A DNA stretch of 64,000 nt, taken from contig MU004234.1 of the NCBI GenBank assembly GCA_010405405.1, positions 1,755,563 through 1,819,562 on the forward strand, written 5' to 3'. This DNA comes from Microthyrium microscopicum (taxonomy: Eukaryota; Ascomycota; Dothideomycetes; Microthyriales; Microthyriaceae). The notes under the pieces were generated by a model that was given only the letters and a program-made list of their open reading frames with translations, searched no databases and was not told the origin of the DNA. Below, one piece after another: positions 1-12,451 of the stretch (position 1 is the stretch's first letter; every line of letters starts with the position of its first letter). A program made the translations under genes and the position numbers.

Positions 1-41
1 TCTCCCAGACCGATTGTCCTAACTTCGTCTTGTAATTACAG

Positions 42-331
42 CCGAAAACCAGTGGCTGCATCTAGACTTGATCAAGAACCTCAAGAAATCCTGCCGCGAA
101 GTCTTCCCCGTCGCTGAGTACGCCTACACCACCATCCCGACTTACCCTAGTGGACAAATCGGCTTCATGGTCTGCTGCAAGGACGCAAGCCGCGATGTGC
201 GTAAGCCGGTACGCAAGTGGAGTGTGGAGGAGGAGGAGCGGCTTTGCAAGTACTACAGCGCAGATATTCACGAGGCGTCGTTTGTGCTGCCTACGTTTGC
301 GCGTAAGGCGCTGCGTGAGGCTAGCTCATGA
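42..331 (+). CDS. SPE3: Spermidine synthase, last exon (5' part outside window)
   Basis: This is the C-terminal exon of spermidine synthase, the cytosolic aminopropyltransferase that makes spermidine from putrescine and decarboxylated S-adenosylmethionine. The exon follows a clear acceptor (TTACAG ending at 41), and the reading frame enters at [10 protein letters not shown]. It contains the family's conserved block [21 protein letters not shown], here with the [12 protein letters not shown] core, then a charged linker and the ending [18 protein letters not shown], which matches fungal Spe3 closely. The stop is TGA at 329-331. The catalytic half lies upstream of the window. The downstream neighbour acuK is convergent. 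A possible polyadenylation signal AATAAA lies at 423-428. Family identity is from remembered Spe3 sequences and is strong; nothing looks broken in the visible part. Confidence 0.93.
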
Positions 332-1087
332 TTGGATGGAAGTCAGAGAGACACGTTTGAAAGAGAGGCTATTGATACCAGTGTAAGGGGGGAATGAATG
401 TTAAAATAGGCGTAATCATGTAATAAATCGACAGGCATGAGCTGCCTGGCTGCATAGATATACGAAAAAACCGGGCATGGTGCGTAGCGAGCGGGTTGGT
501 CAGAAAAATCCAGATTTACAGCTTCACGAATATACTTAGCATTCGATCATCAGTGTTCCGCCATCTCGTCCTTGGAACCCGAGTATCACCGGAAAAGAGA
601 AAGCAGATGTTTGGAATAGTAGATTCACACGCCTCTCAATTCTCTTCTTTACTTTGGTGTCAACAAACAGCCACTCCTAACTTCGCGCATTCAAACAACC
701 ACCGACGAACAAGCGCCTTTTACAGGAATTGATCCCAAAGATCTATGCACAATAAAAAGCAAAAACAAATATGTTGATTCCAATGCCCATGATGATTTAT
801 TCCCATTCACTTTTTGATTTTTGCCCAAGTCGCCGTCCGTGTGATGAATAGCCTGCGCCAGATGAAGCCGAACCATGGACAAGACCGTGAAATGATACCT
901 AGCTAAATGCAAGAGTCTCGAATTATGAAGAATAAGAGTATGATGACAAGGGACGAAGAAGATAAGAATATGTTGATGGTTACTTTGTGGATGTAAGACG
1001 TGGTCTGGTTAATTTTTCAAGGCCGAGGCTTGTTCTTTTGTGAGTGGTGGGAGTGATGGTGCTTCCTTGAGTATGCTTTGAGAGAGA
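332..1087. other. Convergent intergenic region
   Basis: This stretch holds the 3' flanks of the spermidine synthase and acuK genes. I see an AATAAA at 423-428 and otherwise only short unsupported frames. No RNA gene or repeat was recognised. Confidence 0.6.
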
Positions 1088-3414
1088 TCATGGGTTGATG
1101 ACAGGCAAGAACTACGTCGTGTAAGCAAAGATCTAAAGCGACTTGCGACAGTAGGAGTACTTACGTTCATAACAATCAGCTGCGGGACCTCGAAATTATC
1201 TCGTCTCACATTCCAGCAGTACATGCAATCAACCACTCCTTCCTTCTCGCCCAAGCGGACGAAATCTCCTTCACCAGCAATACTGCTATTTGCTATAGAA
1301 GATGCGTCACTAGGTTCCGGCTTGACTGACCCTCCATCATGTTTGGAGGGCTTGCCATCTGCTGCAGCTTCTGCGGCGTCCAAGTCTGCTTGAGTCTTGT
1401 ACTTGAGAAGTTTGCCTCGCCTGAGTGCCATTCCCATGGCATCGCCAAAGGCTAGCTTGGCGAAGTCCTCGTAGAATTCTACAACAGATTCCTGAGCCAT
1501 GATTTCTGCGATGAAGACGTTCTTAGGGAGCCCGGGGGCGCTGTTCGTATGTTGGCTTGTTGAGCCTTGATTCATGTTGCCATTGCCATTGGAGTCCGGT
1601 TCCGCGCTGGGTCGCCGAGTACCTCGGGCACTATTGCTTCCTGTCGTTGATGCTCCTGTCGATGATGTGCCTACGTGGTTGGCATTGAGATTTGGCTTCT
1701 TGCCTAGGAGCACATCTTTACTCCAGCCAGTGAGGATGACAAACTCTTGACTGACTGCGACAATTGCGCCGTCGCGACGCGTAATCACCGTGGGAGTGCC
1801 GTACGCTTTGATGAAATCATCATATGCAAACAGTTTTCGCTGAACCCCTATTTCCATGAAAATGAGGTCTTTTTCTGTGAGTTGCTGGGCGAAAGTGATT
1901 AGTGCTGGTCTGATTGCTGCAAGCGCCTGAGCAATTCTTTCTGTATGGTTTTTGTTGAAGTGAGTTTTGATGTAGTTCAACAAACGATGGAATCCTGCAG
2001 TGTACGGATACGGATGCTTGACCTGATCGTATATATAATCGCCATCGTGGGCTCTCTTCCGCGCAGGATTTAGTGTGGTTCCGTGAGAGTGGCTATGTAA
2101 CTCCGCGGATTGATTGTGTGGATGCTGAACAGGATGATGTAAAATCGATTGGCGAGCATAGGAGGAAGAAGCAGATTGTCCAGTCGATGGAGTAAATAGT
2201 GAAGGAGAGCCCGTACTTTCACCAGGTGTATCCTGTGATAAAGACACAGGGCTTGCGCTTGCAAGACTATTCGGGCGAGCTCCAATGGCGTATGCAGATG
2301 GACCATTGGAAGCCTCTACACGATCTGCACTCTGCATTATCGGTGTGTTGTGTGGAGTTTCTAGAGGTCCATTCGAGGAAGGCGCTGGATGCCGTTGCGA
2401 ATTCCAATCCATCTTCATCATCGCCTCTTGTCCGAACAGCAAGGATTGTTGTTCAGCAGTCGGTGTAGGATACGACGGGTGTGGGATTTGTTGACCAACG
2501 GGTGTCATTATGTCAGGCTGACTACTCTGAAGCTCGTTTGCGCCAGAGGCCATATGGCCAATCATGCTGAACTCCAGCGCACCATATGAATTACCGAAAT
2601 TCAGGTTGGATATGTCGAAGTTGAAGAAAGCTGGGTCACTCGGGTCAAAGGGATACGATTGAATGGGTGGTGTATGCTGCACGTGCGGCTGTGGGGTTTG
2701 AATTTGCGGTTGTTGCTGCGGTGTGGAGTGGGGATGAGGGTATTGCGGTGATATTGGAGTATGCGGGCCATACGATGCGCCGGCCGAGCTGGGAGCCATT
2801 TGCTGATGCATATGGGACTGGCTAGTTGGTTGTCCGTACATATCGACGCTTATCTGAGGCGCCTCTTGATAGTATATGGGTTGCATAGCTGCAGAAGATT
2901 GCATCAATGAATTGTTTGGTTGTGAAGAAGAAGTCTGGGTACCGTGGAGATTATAGGTTCCGCCCATTTGAGGAGGAATCAACGCTTCAGCTGGAGCATC
3001 GTGTAGATACTTTGCTTTCTTGCGTATACCATCCTGACATGCATCCTGTAGGCCACGCTTAATGCACCGTTGACATGGTCGCTCATCACCTAGCTTGAAG
3101 TTAGCATAAGGCTGAGACAAAAAGCAAATATAGCCAAAAAGCAAAAAGTGAGACATTTTCGACAACTTACCACAAGTCAAATGTGCCCTTTGGCACGCAA
3201 AGCATGCTCTTCTTGCCTTTTTTCGTCTAGGCCTTGAAGGGTCTTTGGCATTTGATTTTGTTTGGCCATTGGGGGTGTCAGACGAAGCATTGCTTTCCGT
3301 CTTTCGGGCGGAGTCTTTGAGGATAGACTCGGCCATGTCTTCATCGCCAGCTTCCGCTTCCTGGTCGACGATTTCTGGCTCGGGAGAAGCTCCATCTTCG
3401 GCGTCTGAGGTCAT
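1088..3414 (-). CDS. acuK: AcuK/Ert1-type Zn2Cys6-PAS regulator of gluconeogenesis
   Basis: This is a nuclear transcription activator of gluconeogenic and carbon-switching genes (AcuK in Aspergillus, Ert1 in yeast). Three exons give 730 residues, with introns at 3090-3170 and 1112-1164. A Zn2Cys6 cluster sits at residues 71-99, with Cys 71, 74, 81, 87, 90 and 99 (spacing 2-6-5-2-8), followed by the family hallmark RKKAKYLHDAP. The middle is long and rich in Gln, Pro, His and Ser. A PAS-type domain follows, with FIKAYGTPTVITRRDGAIVA at its core. The C-terminus is completed by a 23-nt last exon reading FLPVINP. I chose the Met at 3414 because MTSDAEDGASPEPE looks like the family start; an in-frame ATG at 3465 would add 17 residues. 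The first intron is stop-free and a multiple of three (see findings). Confidence 0.93.
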
Positions 3415-5702
3415 AATAATACCTTCCCGGGTTTGCAGCCGGGGGCAATACCTATGCCCCCTCAACGAGCCAAGTAGCGCACAGTCGTAGTGTTCTCAAG
3501 TGGAGGTCCAAGTTTCGGTGCGACTCTGGTGATGGGATCGCCCGCCGCCTGGGCCTTGGAGAGTGCAGTTTGCCTTGTCCTTGCGTCGCAATGACCACGT
3601 TTTCCTTGTTGCCCAGTTGCAGAAACGAGGTACAGCTTCAGCGCTATTTTCCTCTGGCGCACAGTCCTTTTGTTTCCTGTAGGCAGCCGGTGCAGGATAT
3701 GGGACGACCCGTCGTTGTGGACTTGTGCGATCTGAGGTACTTGAATATAACGGGTCCAAGGGAGAATAGGGCCCGCAGCCAAGTAACGAGACGAATCCCA
3801 AGAGATTGTACAGCGGTTCTATTGGAGCTCGTTTGTTCTAGAGAATTGAAGGCCAAAGGACGAGATTGTAGCAGGAGTGGGAATTTGACAGATGCTGGTC
3901 CTTGACAGTGGCACGACAGATCTAGGGTGGTATATATCGCCAAAGCTCAGGTGGAGGTTTTGGTGGCGCGACAAATCGAAGGACAAGTTGACTAGAGCTG
4001 AGACCCATGCGACAAGTTGGTTGAAGCAGTGCAACAGTCAATTTTGGTTGTGATTAGGCAGGCAGCCGACTATTTGGTGTACATGGAACCGGAGGGGTTT
4101 CGCGAAGTGGGAGTAGTGCCAGTGTATGGGAACTGGGGGAATTGGGAAGGTATCGTGAGAGGTGTTGGCGCAATTGGAGGAGAGGGTGGAAAATGGTAGA
4201 GTGGAGATTGTTTGAAAAGTATCGTCAAGTCGTGTCGGTCGTTCTGGTCGTGAATTGGTGGTGGTTGGAGAGATTGTGGTGGTTAGGTGGTGGATAGTGG
4301 GCTAGAATCGGCAAAGAGTGGAGTAGCAGCAAAAACAGCTCGGGTCGTGGTTTCCTTGTTCTGAAGTTTTGGCTAGCACACTGCACTTGCTTGGAAGAGC
4401 AGCCGCGGACGAGGGGCGGTGGTTCCTTCCTTCTCAATGCACACGCGGTGGACCGGATCCTCTTTCCTTCTTTTCTCTACAACTACAACTCCAACATCTT
4501 AATACTACGACAATGGTGATAGAAGAAGAGTTTGGCAATTGGGTTGGAATGTACATTGCCTCAATCCAATCTCAACCTCACTCAGGCCTGTGAAAATCCC
4601 ACACCGCATCCACTGGTTTCTGACCACGAGTACCCTCTCTCTGCTAGACGCGCAAACTCTGGGGAAATTATCCGCTGGCAGATCTCCTCGGTAAGAAGCA
4701 ACTAACAGTACTTCCCCATACACAGGTGACAGTAGTTCGCTGTCAAATCCCAAGAACAAAGCCTCGTATGCTCGCGATGCTGCTCCCCACATCCTGCATC
4801 CTCGCAATTCATCAACTGGCAGTTTGCAACTCTGCGAACTCGGCAGGCGGGGAACTATCCATTCAATCTCAACACACATAGTTCATCAATCCTAGCATTA
4901 TTACTGATCTACCCTGAAGTTTCTTGAGCTATGATCTCGCAAAAGTCTCTTCATCCTCGGTCTGTCCATTGGCTCTGAAGCTTCATTGCCGACGCTGGTC
5001 CGTCCATTGCCCTATCCCATCTCGGCAACTCTATCCTGCCCATCCTCTATCAAAAATGCACCATGTCTCGTGCCAAAAAACCCATCTTCATCACTCGCGC
5101 ATCAATATTGAAGAGCGTACGGTGCCTTGCATCTCACATTCCACTGCCTAGGCATGCTATCCGTAATTGTCCGAAATCCGACTCCTCCCGACCATCCAAT
5201 CCTCCATGGTTTGTCTCCAAGTTGTCTGAATGCAAAGACCAGGACAAGGTCCCTATGCAATTCAACGCCCTGTACCACCTTCGCCCTTTTGGACTGCCAG
5301 TCCATTGGATCGCAGACCGTTTGGTACAAAGCCATTGTTATTACCCCTGGCTAAACGTTGGGCCATGCGCCTGGCGTGCCATTTGCTCGTGGTTCACGTG
5401 GCGTGGTCGCCCTTACACCAACACTCGAGGCGTGCAACCACCTTTCCGTTGATCAGCCATGTAGCTTTCCACTTTGGTGGGTATTTCGTTATATGGTAGA
5501 TTAGATGTATCTCTCCATCTATAACCGGCTGTTTATCTATAGAGGACTGTTACTGATTACTTGTCCCCATGATCCTGGTCTATGAGAACGCCTCCATATG
5601 TTGGTATTACCTCCGACCGAATCTAAATGGTTTATACATGCTGTTGTATCACTAGACTACGTATCGAAAATAGAACTTCTATCAACATTCTACACTCTCC
5701 TA
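3415..5702. other. Upstream region of acuK, up to the transposon edge
   Basis: About 2.3 kb lies between the acuK start and the pogo-like element. It is GC-balanced and pyrimidine-rich on the plus strand from about 4640 to 5060. The longest open frames (up to 129 codons) resemble no family I know and overlap each other on both strands, so I call none of them. It probably holds the acuK promoter and a long 5' leader. Confidence 0.5.
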
Positions 5703-5734
5703 CCGTAGAAAAACAGTGAATTGAGCAGAGTGTC
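5703..5734 (+). repeat. Left terminal inverted repeat of the pogo-like element
   Basis: It starts directly after a TA dinucleotide and is the reverse complement of 8894-8925, with one mismatch in about the first 29 bases (a G/A transition). Confidence 0.88.
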
Positions 5735-8700
5735 CTCTAATCGAGCCCTGCAGATTCTGGAGGGCGTTCGAAGGGGCGTTAAAAATATAGCGCTAGTAAG
5801 GTAGGTAGTATCTATTTTTTATGCCCTAATTGACGCTAAGTATTATTGCTAAGTAAGCTATTTTTATATTTTTAAAGCTAATCTAAATTAATTTAAGCAG
5901 AATATTATTATTTAGATAGTAGAGGTTAATTTTATAATAAGGCTAAAGCTATAGAAGAACGTTCTAGTATAGATTTTATAGTAGAATTCTATATTGTTCT
6001 TTATACTAATTAATATCCTTAAAATACTATTATCTTAACTTCTACTTAATTAAATTATAAGAATTTAACTAATACTATATTAAAGGTACTAAAGGAACTA
6101 CGCTAAAAACGTTAGTCTTTTGCTATACTAAATCTAAATATTATAGGGTTAAACTTTAATAGACCTTTTAGGGCTAAATTATATACTATAAAGTATAAAT
6201 CGTTTAAGAAGAGGGCATAGCGTACTAAAAAGGCTAAAATAAAGTTATAGAAGTATTCTTCTATTAAGTATTAAATTAAGGTTATAGGGTAAATAGTTTA
6301 GTAGCGTATAGTTCTTAATTAGGGTAAATAATAATATTATCTACCTAAAGGAATAAAGTAGAATAAATATATAGAGACATATTATTAATAGCGACCTATA
6401 TTAGTAACTAAAGCTGCTAAATTCTTTACTAAGACTTATTTAATAGTATTAAGATAATAGAATTAGCGCGTAGTATTATAGGTTATATAATATTAAGACT
6501 ATAGAATTATAGACCCTTAAATACGTCCTAAATACTATCTAAAGCTTAAAGATGCTCTTTATATTTAGTATTATAAGCAATAAGAAGAGAAGAAGTCTAT
6601 TAATATATAGTAATTACTTTAGTATACTAATAACGTTTAGTAGTATATTTATATAGCTAAGATTGCTTCTAAAGTATTTTTAGAATACTATAAATTAATA
6701 AAGGGCTAGCTTTAAAGATTCTTAGAACGCTAGAAGATTAGTTAAAGGAAGGCTACTCGCGTTACTTAATAATTATCTATTTTATAAGTTAACTAGTATT
6801 AGGACTTTATTACTTATATAAAGCTTACTACCTATAGAGCTATTAGACCTATTAGTAGTAAAAGAAGGAATATTAATACTATCTTAGATAAGAAACTAGA
6901 TATAATAATATAGCCCTATTAAATAGTTAATATAGATAAGATACTAATGCCTTTTTGTAACTTTAGTAATTATACTTTAGTAAATATAGGCTCTAAGACT
7001 ATTACTATTTATACTTATAAAGATAGAGATAAGAAGCGTTAAATAATAATAGTTCTAGCTATTACTACTAATGGCGTTCTTTAAATTCTATTACTAATTA
7101 TATTCTATAGAACTAAGAATAAGAAGAAGGGTTATATCTTTAAGACAAAGGGCCTATATTATTATAATAGCATTTATATAAAGTATAATAAGATAGTATA
7201 GAATAATAATAAGTTAATATAGTAGTAGTTAAAAGAGGTTTATTTAAAAGGAATAGATATAGCATTAGAGGAGTATTCTAGTAGTCTTAGTAATCCTAAT
7301 GACTCTAAAGATATTCTATAGCCTTCTATCTTAGGTAATTCTTCTCTTATACCTTCCTAAAGTAGAAATATTTTAGCACTAATTATGAGATCTAGAGCTT
7401 AATTTAATGACCTCTCTTCTAAATTCTATTTTTATCCCTTTAACCTTAATATTTTTAACATTTTCTACTTCTTTAATATTTTTAACATCTAACCCTTCTA
7501 TTTTAATTATAAACGTATTCTTTACTTATAAGACTATAGCTATTAAGGCGCTCTATATAGAAAATAATATTACTATTACTATTGTTCCCTCTAGTTATAT
7601 ATCTAAAATCTAATTACTTAACGTTAGCGTAAATAAGCTCTTTAAATAAATAGTTAAGAAATTATAAGACATCTAAGCTCTTACCTTCTTTAAATAGGAC
7701 TACTTTAAGAACTTTCCTAGTATTAAATCTATAAATCCTCTTTACTAGATAACTACTTAATACTACGTATTTATAATACATATTATAGAATAGGCCTAAA
7801 TATAAATACATACTTATAATTCTAAAGTTATTAGGCGCTTCTTTACCGCTATAAGATTAAATAATTAGTTAAGTACTACTATTAGTAAGGAATCTTATAA
7901 TATTAGCATTAAAGATTTAATAAAACTACTAGATCTTTTAAATTAGTGCGTAATAAAGCTAGAAATAGTTAAAGCTACTACTACTAAAGAAGATAAATAG
8001 TAAGAGAAGGTTAATAATCCTAAGGTATATATACCTAATATTAAGGATAAAGATAGTATAAAATATTATAATAAAGATAAGATTAATATAATTAAAGTTA
8101 ATACTAAAAATACTAAAGACACTAGAGATATTAAAGATATTAAAAATAACGCTACTAATATTAATTTAGATAAAGATAAGGATAATAGATTTATAACGTC
8201 CTTTATAGCAATAATAAATACTCTACTACAAAATTTGTCTATACTTATCTTACTAGAAATATCTCTACTATTTATTATACCTTAGCCTATTTTTTTAATT
8301 CTATAACCTCTTTACCTCTAGAATTAGTATCTAATACTACTATCTAATGCCTTCCCCTAAATTAGATCCTATAGTAAACTTAAAGAGTTAAATCTTACCT
8401 ATTTTATATAGTAGGATGCTCTTAGGTTACTAGAATAAATACTTAAAGACTAGTATTAATAGCTTCCTAAATTAGCCTATAATCCTACTTTAGAACCTAC
8501 CTAAAATATTAAGATAGGATATCTAATAGTAATATTCTATTAGTAATAGGACTTATAATATTAGTCATTTAGTATTAAATTAGGCAATATTCTTAACCTA
8601 TAGTAAATCTAGTAGAGTTAGGAAAATTATTAGTAATAACTAGGCAATATTAGTATTAAAAAGAGCGCTTTAATTTATATACCTATATATAATTCTATAT

Positions 8701-8893
8701 TGTCTAGTTCTTAATATCTTAAGCTTTAAATTTACCTATTTTAGTATTGGAATTCCTTAGTCAAGATGAGGTAAAGTTAAATAGCATTATAGGGTTCGTC
8801 GTTACAAAAATAGATTAGTAGTAAATTACTACTAGGGGCATTTCTATAGCAACTGCCCTAAAAACGCCATCGAACGCCCTCCTCCTACAGCTA

Positions 8894-8925
8894 GAGACTT
8901 TGCTCAATTCACTGTTTTTCTACGG
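8894..8925 (-). repeat. Right terminal inverted repeat of the pogo-like element
   Basis: Read on the minus strand it begins CCGTAGAAAAACAGTG, matching the left end, and TA follows at 8926-8927. Confidence 0.88.
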
Positions 8926-9005
8926 TATTCCACACCGCCATCAATCAGACACTTGAACAAAAACGCCACTTACCACCATGGGCGCTTCGTAAATGTCATG
9001 ACTGC

Positions 9006-12000
9006 TCAGATTGAAATAGCAAATCGACTCTTGCCCCTAATCCGTTTGCCGTATTTGTAAAAGATGTACGGAAAGCTACAAGCATCAGCTATTTTAACAT
9101 TCACTCTCGAGGCGCCATGACTTACGGAGCCATAGCTAGTGCAAGAAACGCCAATAAACTCGTCGCCCATTGATATCCCAGTTCTGGATGAATAAGAGAT
9201 CAGTTTTATTGTTCCTTGAGAGTGTCTATAACATGCTAGACATGAGCAGGAGATTGCTTACTGTTATACATCTGCACTCCAAACAGCGGGAACGCAGCCG
9301 CAAAGCTCGATCTGGCAAAACTATTGGCTGCAAGCGCACTAGCAGCGTACAATGGATACTAGGTATTCACTCTGTCATCAGTAAAGGTGCCTCGTGCCAG
9401 AATACGCAGGACACCGGCAGCGAGCGGGCAGATGCAAGGCCATGCAGAATGCAACTGGCATCTTGCGTCTGTCGGGAATGCACGCTGTGTGGCACTAAGA
9501 GGGGAAATGGTTGCTTACACATTCTACCAGGAAGGTAAAGATACCAGAGAAGCACCAAACGGTCCTATCATTGAATCATTGTAAGCAAATATGAAGACCA
9601 TGAGATCGACGAAAGTGGAGTATCATAATCTTCAGAAGATTCACAATGACGCCGACATATCATTATGATCGAATGAGAGTAATGTGGCCAGCGCCACTTA
9701 AGAGACTCACCCGAGACCAAATATGCCACTGGATATGATTGGAACTGCAAAGCTTCCATGTTAGCTTCTCGGGCTCTTCTACACTGACTTGCAGCAGACG
9801 CCAACAACGGTGCAACACGTTACTGGCATTTCAAGTCTGCAGAAAGAAGGCAAATCTCACCAATCCAATGGACCTGTAAAGTGGAACGATCAGTCAGCCT
9901 CCGTTCAATATCTTTCCACCATTCGGACAACACCACTGGCCTGGTAACAGAAAAGCATTGTGTACCACACAAAGACACTCGACTTACACTGGGATACGTA
10001 GTCCACGCAAAGCCTGCTTCATCGTTAATACAAATCACAATCAAATCAAGCTGTCCACCATCCAAACGCCTCTGCTACACGACTTGCGCATGTACACACA
10101 GCAAAGCAGCGACGCTTCGACCACAGCACAGGGGTTCGCAGCGAAGCAACTGGAGAGACATTACCAAAGAGACCAATAGGTACAAGCACAGCACCGGCAA
10201 TCGTGGGCGGCAACCTAAACTCCGGCTCTGATGCACCACTGGCACCAGGATCTGAGCCCATCTCCTCTTCTCCTCGTCTTTCTTGCTCTCGCTTGCACAG
10301 CCTAAGGTACATGGTATCCCACAGGAAAGAGTTGCACCCAATACCAATAATCATGCCGGCAAAGATACCTAGAAAGGTCAGGCCAATCTGCCAGAGCTGG
10401 AAATCGTGGTTGTTCTCGAAGACGAGTGTAAACGCGCCGAAGAATAGGTAGATTATGCCCAATAGAATAGCGGACAAGAGGCACAAGTTCAGACACTGGG
10501 TCAAGTTAGCAGGGGTTTAATTCTCCGAAGGAAGGTTCTGCAATGGCGTTTTGTTTGACTGTTGTGCAAGAATGTACATATGTAAGCCACGAGTGTTTTG
10601 CTCCACTTACCATGGGCTCTAGAAAGAGTAGCTCAAACGGGCGTGTACAGGAGAGCATGATCTTCTTTGGAATTGAACGGTCCATTATTTCGATTTGCGC
10701 TTTGTATCGCTGATCGCCCGTTTCTTTACGCAGCTTGCGAGCCTTGTTGCGGAGGACGACTGGGTGGTAGGTTTCGGGCACGAATAGGACGATCAGTGTT
10801 AGTTGTACACCGGCCCAGATCATCAGGACCCAGAAGGACCAGCGCCAGTTGGCATATTGGTTTATGAAACCACCGATCAGCGGACCAACTTCAGGCCTGG
10901 AGTTCGTAACGTAAAAATCAGTGACCGGTCTATCAATGTTGGGAATGCAAGATGCTGTTCGATAAAGGGGAACACAGCAACAAAACAAATAACGGACACG
11001 TTCACGCCGTGAGACGTTGGAAGTGATTAGCAATGTATGTAGTGCTGTTCCTGCGACGCAGGATTTGTAGCTCTGCAGACGGTAGCTGCCGCTTCGCAAG
11101 GCACACATTGTACATGGGCGAAGATTGAGCAACAGTTCTGCTGCGAGAGCTTGCTGACAGCTACAAGATCTTGCGATCGGTCCCCGCTATGTTCTTTTGA
11201 AACCGGGAGACCAGAGCCGCAAAGATCACAACCGCTATATCAGTGATATTATAGCTGACCGGACCAAGGTAAAAGCAACTGTAGTCGGCTAAGCAGCTTA
11301 CTACAGTTCGTATATGCCAAAACACGTGCGCAAAAAATTTGGAATATAGACGTACCCAATAAACGGACTAGCCGTATAAACCATCATAGGCGTACTCAGC
11401 TCAGCGCGAGTGAACATATCGCCCACCGTCCCACCCGCAACTGATAGAAAAGCGCTGCCCGACAAGCCACTGAGAAAACGGGCGACGAGAAGGGTAGCCA
11501 AGTTCGGAGCTAGAGCGCATGGCAAAAGCCAGATGATGAAAAAGATGTAGGACACAATGTACACGAGGCGTCGGCCGTAGAACTGTGAATAGAAGCAACA
11601 AAACGTTAGTCTATGTAAAGATTCTCGAGTCCTGATACCAGCAGGATAGTGGTTTGAAAGTACCCCTGCAGGAAGACTGTGGTTGTGCTGTGCTTCCACA
11701 CCAATTGACATCAGCTTACCTCTGATAAAGGGGCTAGAACCTGTGGTGCGATCAGTTTGAATTGGTAAAACTGTTTAGGCTCTTTGAAGAGACGTACCAT
11801 TGGGCCTAGTCCTAATCCTGCGACAAATATAGAGAGACCAAGAGTTGCTAGCTCCTCGGAAGTGTGGAATTCTGGTATAATCTGTGTATAGGTGAAAGTA
11901 TACAGAGACGAAGTGCATGTTCTACAGACAGATAGTATCAGCGCCGAGTAAATTTAGCTCTGTTTGAATGGCCACCAGACCAGGCAGTCACTAAGCTCTA

Positions 12001-12451
12001 ATTAATGAAGAGTTGTAAGCAGATGTACTTACACACAGAGAGAACTCAAGGAGACAATCAGAACTATCGACCATTTCCGTAACCTCCCCATACTTCTGGG
12101 ACTCATGGGGTCGGTTTCGCCATTAAACTTGACTCTGAACTTTCCTTCATCCGTGTCTCGCTTCTTTTCTGGATCCCCTTCAGGGACTTGTGCAGTCACA
12201 TCTTCGTCGCTTCCTTCGTCCTGTCCAAAAATCGAAAATCCGTCATGTCCTCCATGAAGCCGTGACCTGGTACTGGTCCTAGTTATTGATGGTGATATCC
12301 TTGGTGGCTGTGATTGGATGCTGCGCGCTGGAGTAATGTGTTGATGACCAGTTTCCAAGCCAGGTTCCTTTATTGGTTTTGCGTTATGCCTACTGTTGGC
12401 GTATGCGAGGCCTTCACCCTCTTCCTTCTCCATTGCCATAGGTAACTCCAA
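9006..12451 (-). CDS. DHA1-family MFS drug:H+ antiporter, 13 exons
   Basis: This is a plasma-membrane major-facilitator exporter of the DHA1 multidrug type. The exons are 12451-12033, 11921-11798, 11740-11720, 11582-11356, 10896-10611, 10495-10165, 10013-9988, 9873-9861, 9744-9711, 9564-9519, 9358-9262, 9183-9126 and 9075-9006. They total 1752 nt and 583 residues, all with GT donors, AG acceptors and continuous frame. Residues 1 to about 125 are a hydrophilic, acidic cytosolic tail. The core then shows CTSSLYTFTYTQIIPEF, the motif-A region GPMVLAPLSEFYGRR, the antiporter motif C region GPEVGPLIGGFI, and the DHA1 closing block LVECYPLYAASALAANSFAR ... FAAAFPLFGVQMYNKLGYQW ... FYKYGKRIRGKSRF. 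The many tiny exons (21, 26, 13, 34, 46 nt) are unusual. It is divergent from the antiporter at 13315, and its 3' end abuts the transposon. The substrate is unknown. Confidence 0.9.

Larger units (their letters stand above)
5703..8925 (+). mobile_element. RIP-degraded pogo/Fot1-type DNA transposon (Tc1/mariner superfamily)
   Basis: The element is flanked by TA (5701-5702 and 8926-8927) and bounded by inverted repeats beginning CCGTAGAAAAACAGTGAATT. The first 25 or more bases match perfectly, and a second shared inner motif, GGAGGGCGTTCGA, lies about 50-60 bp in. Between roughly 5800 and 8800 the sequence is TpA-saturated, as expected from RIP, while both ends kept normal composition. A degraded plus-strand frame at about 6900-7250 still shows the DDE_1 transposase pattern: GSKTI, then KDRDKKR followed by a hydrophobic strand, NGVL, and a lysine-rich block. 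That domain, the TA target and the end structure place it in the pogo/Fot1 group. The transposase is clearly dead. The right end lies 80 bp from the stop codon of the DHA1 transporter gene. The part after about 7400 was not assigned. Confidence 0.85.

Noticed and set aside
4505-5499. Overlapping open frames of 75-129 codons upstream of acuK
   Set aside because: They overlap on both strands, lack any family motif and have no supporting splice or start context.
7407-7613. 68-codon plus-strand frame in the pogo-like relic
   Set aside because: Low-complexity Ile/Thr/Phe translation of RIP-mutated DNA; no protein feature.
10506-11132. 208-codon minus-strand frame as a separate protein
   Set aside because: Only its middle (10896-10611) is exon 5 of the DHA1 transporter; the rest is translated intron.
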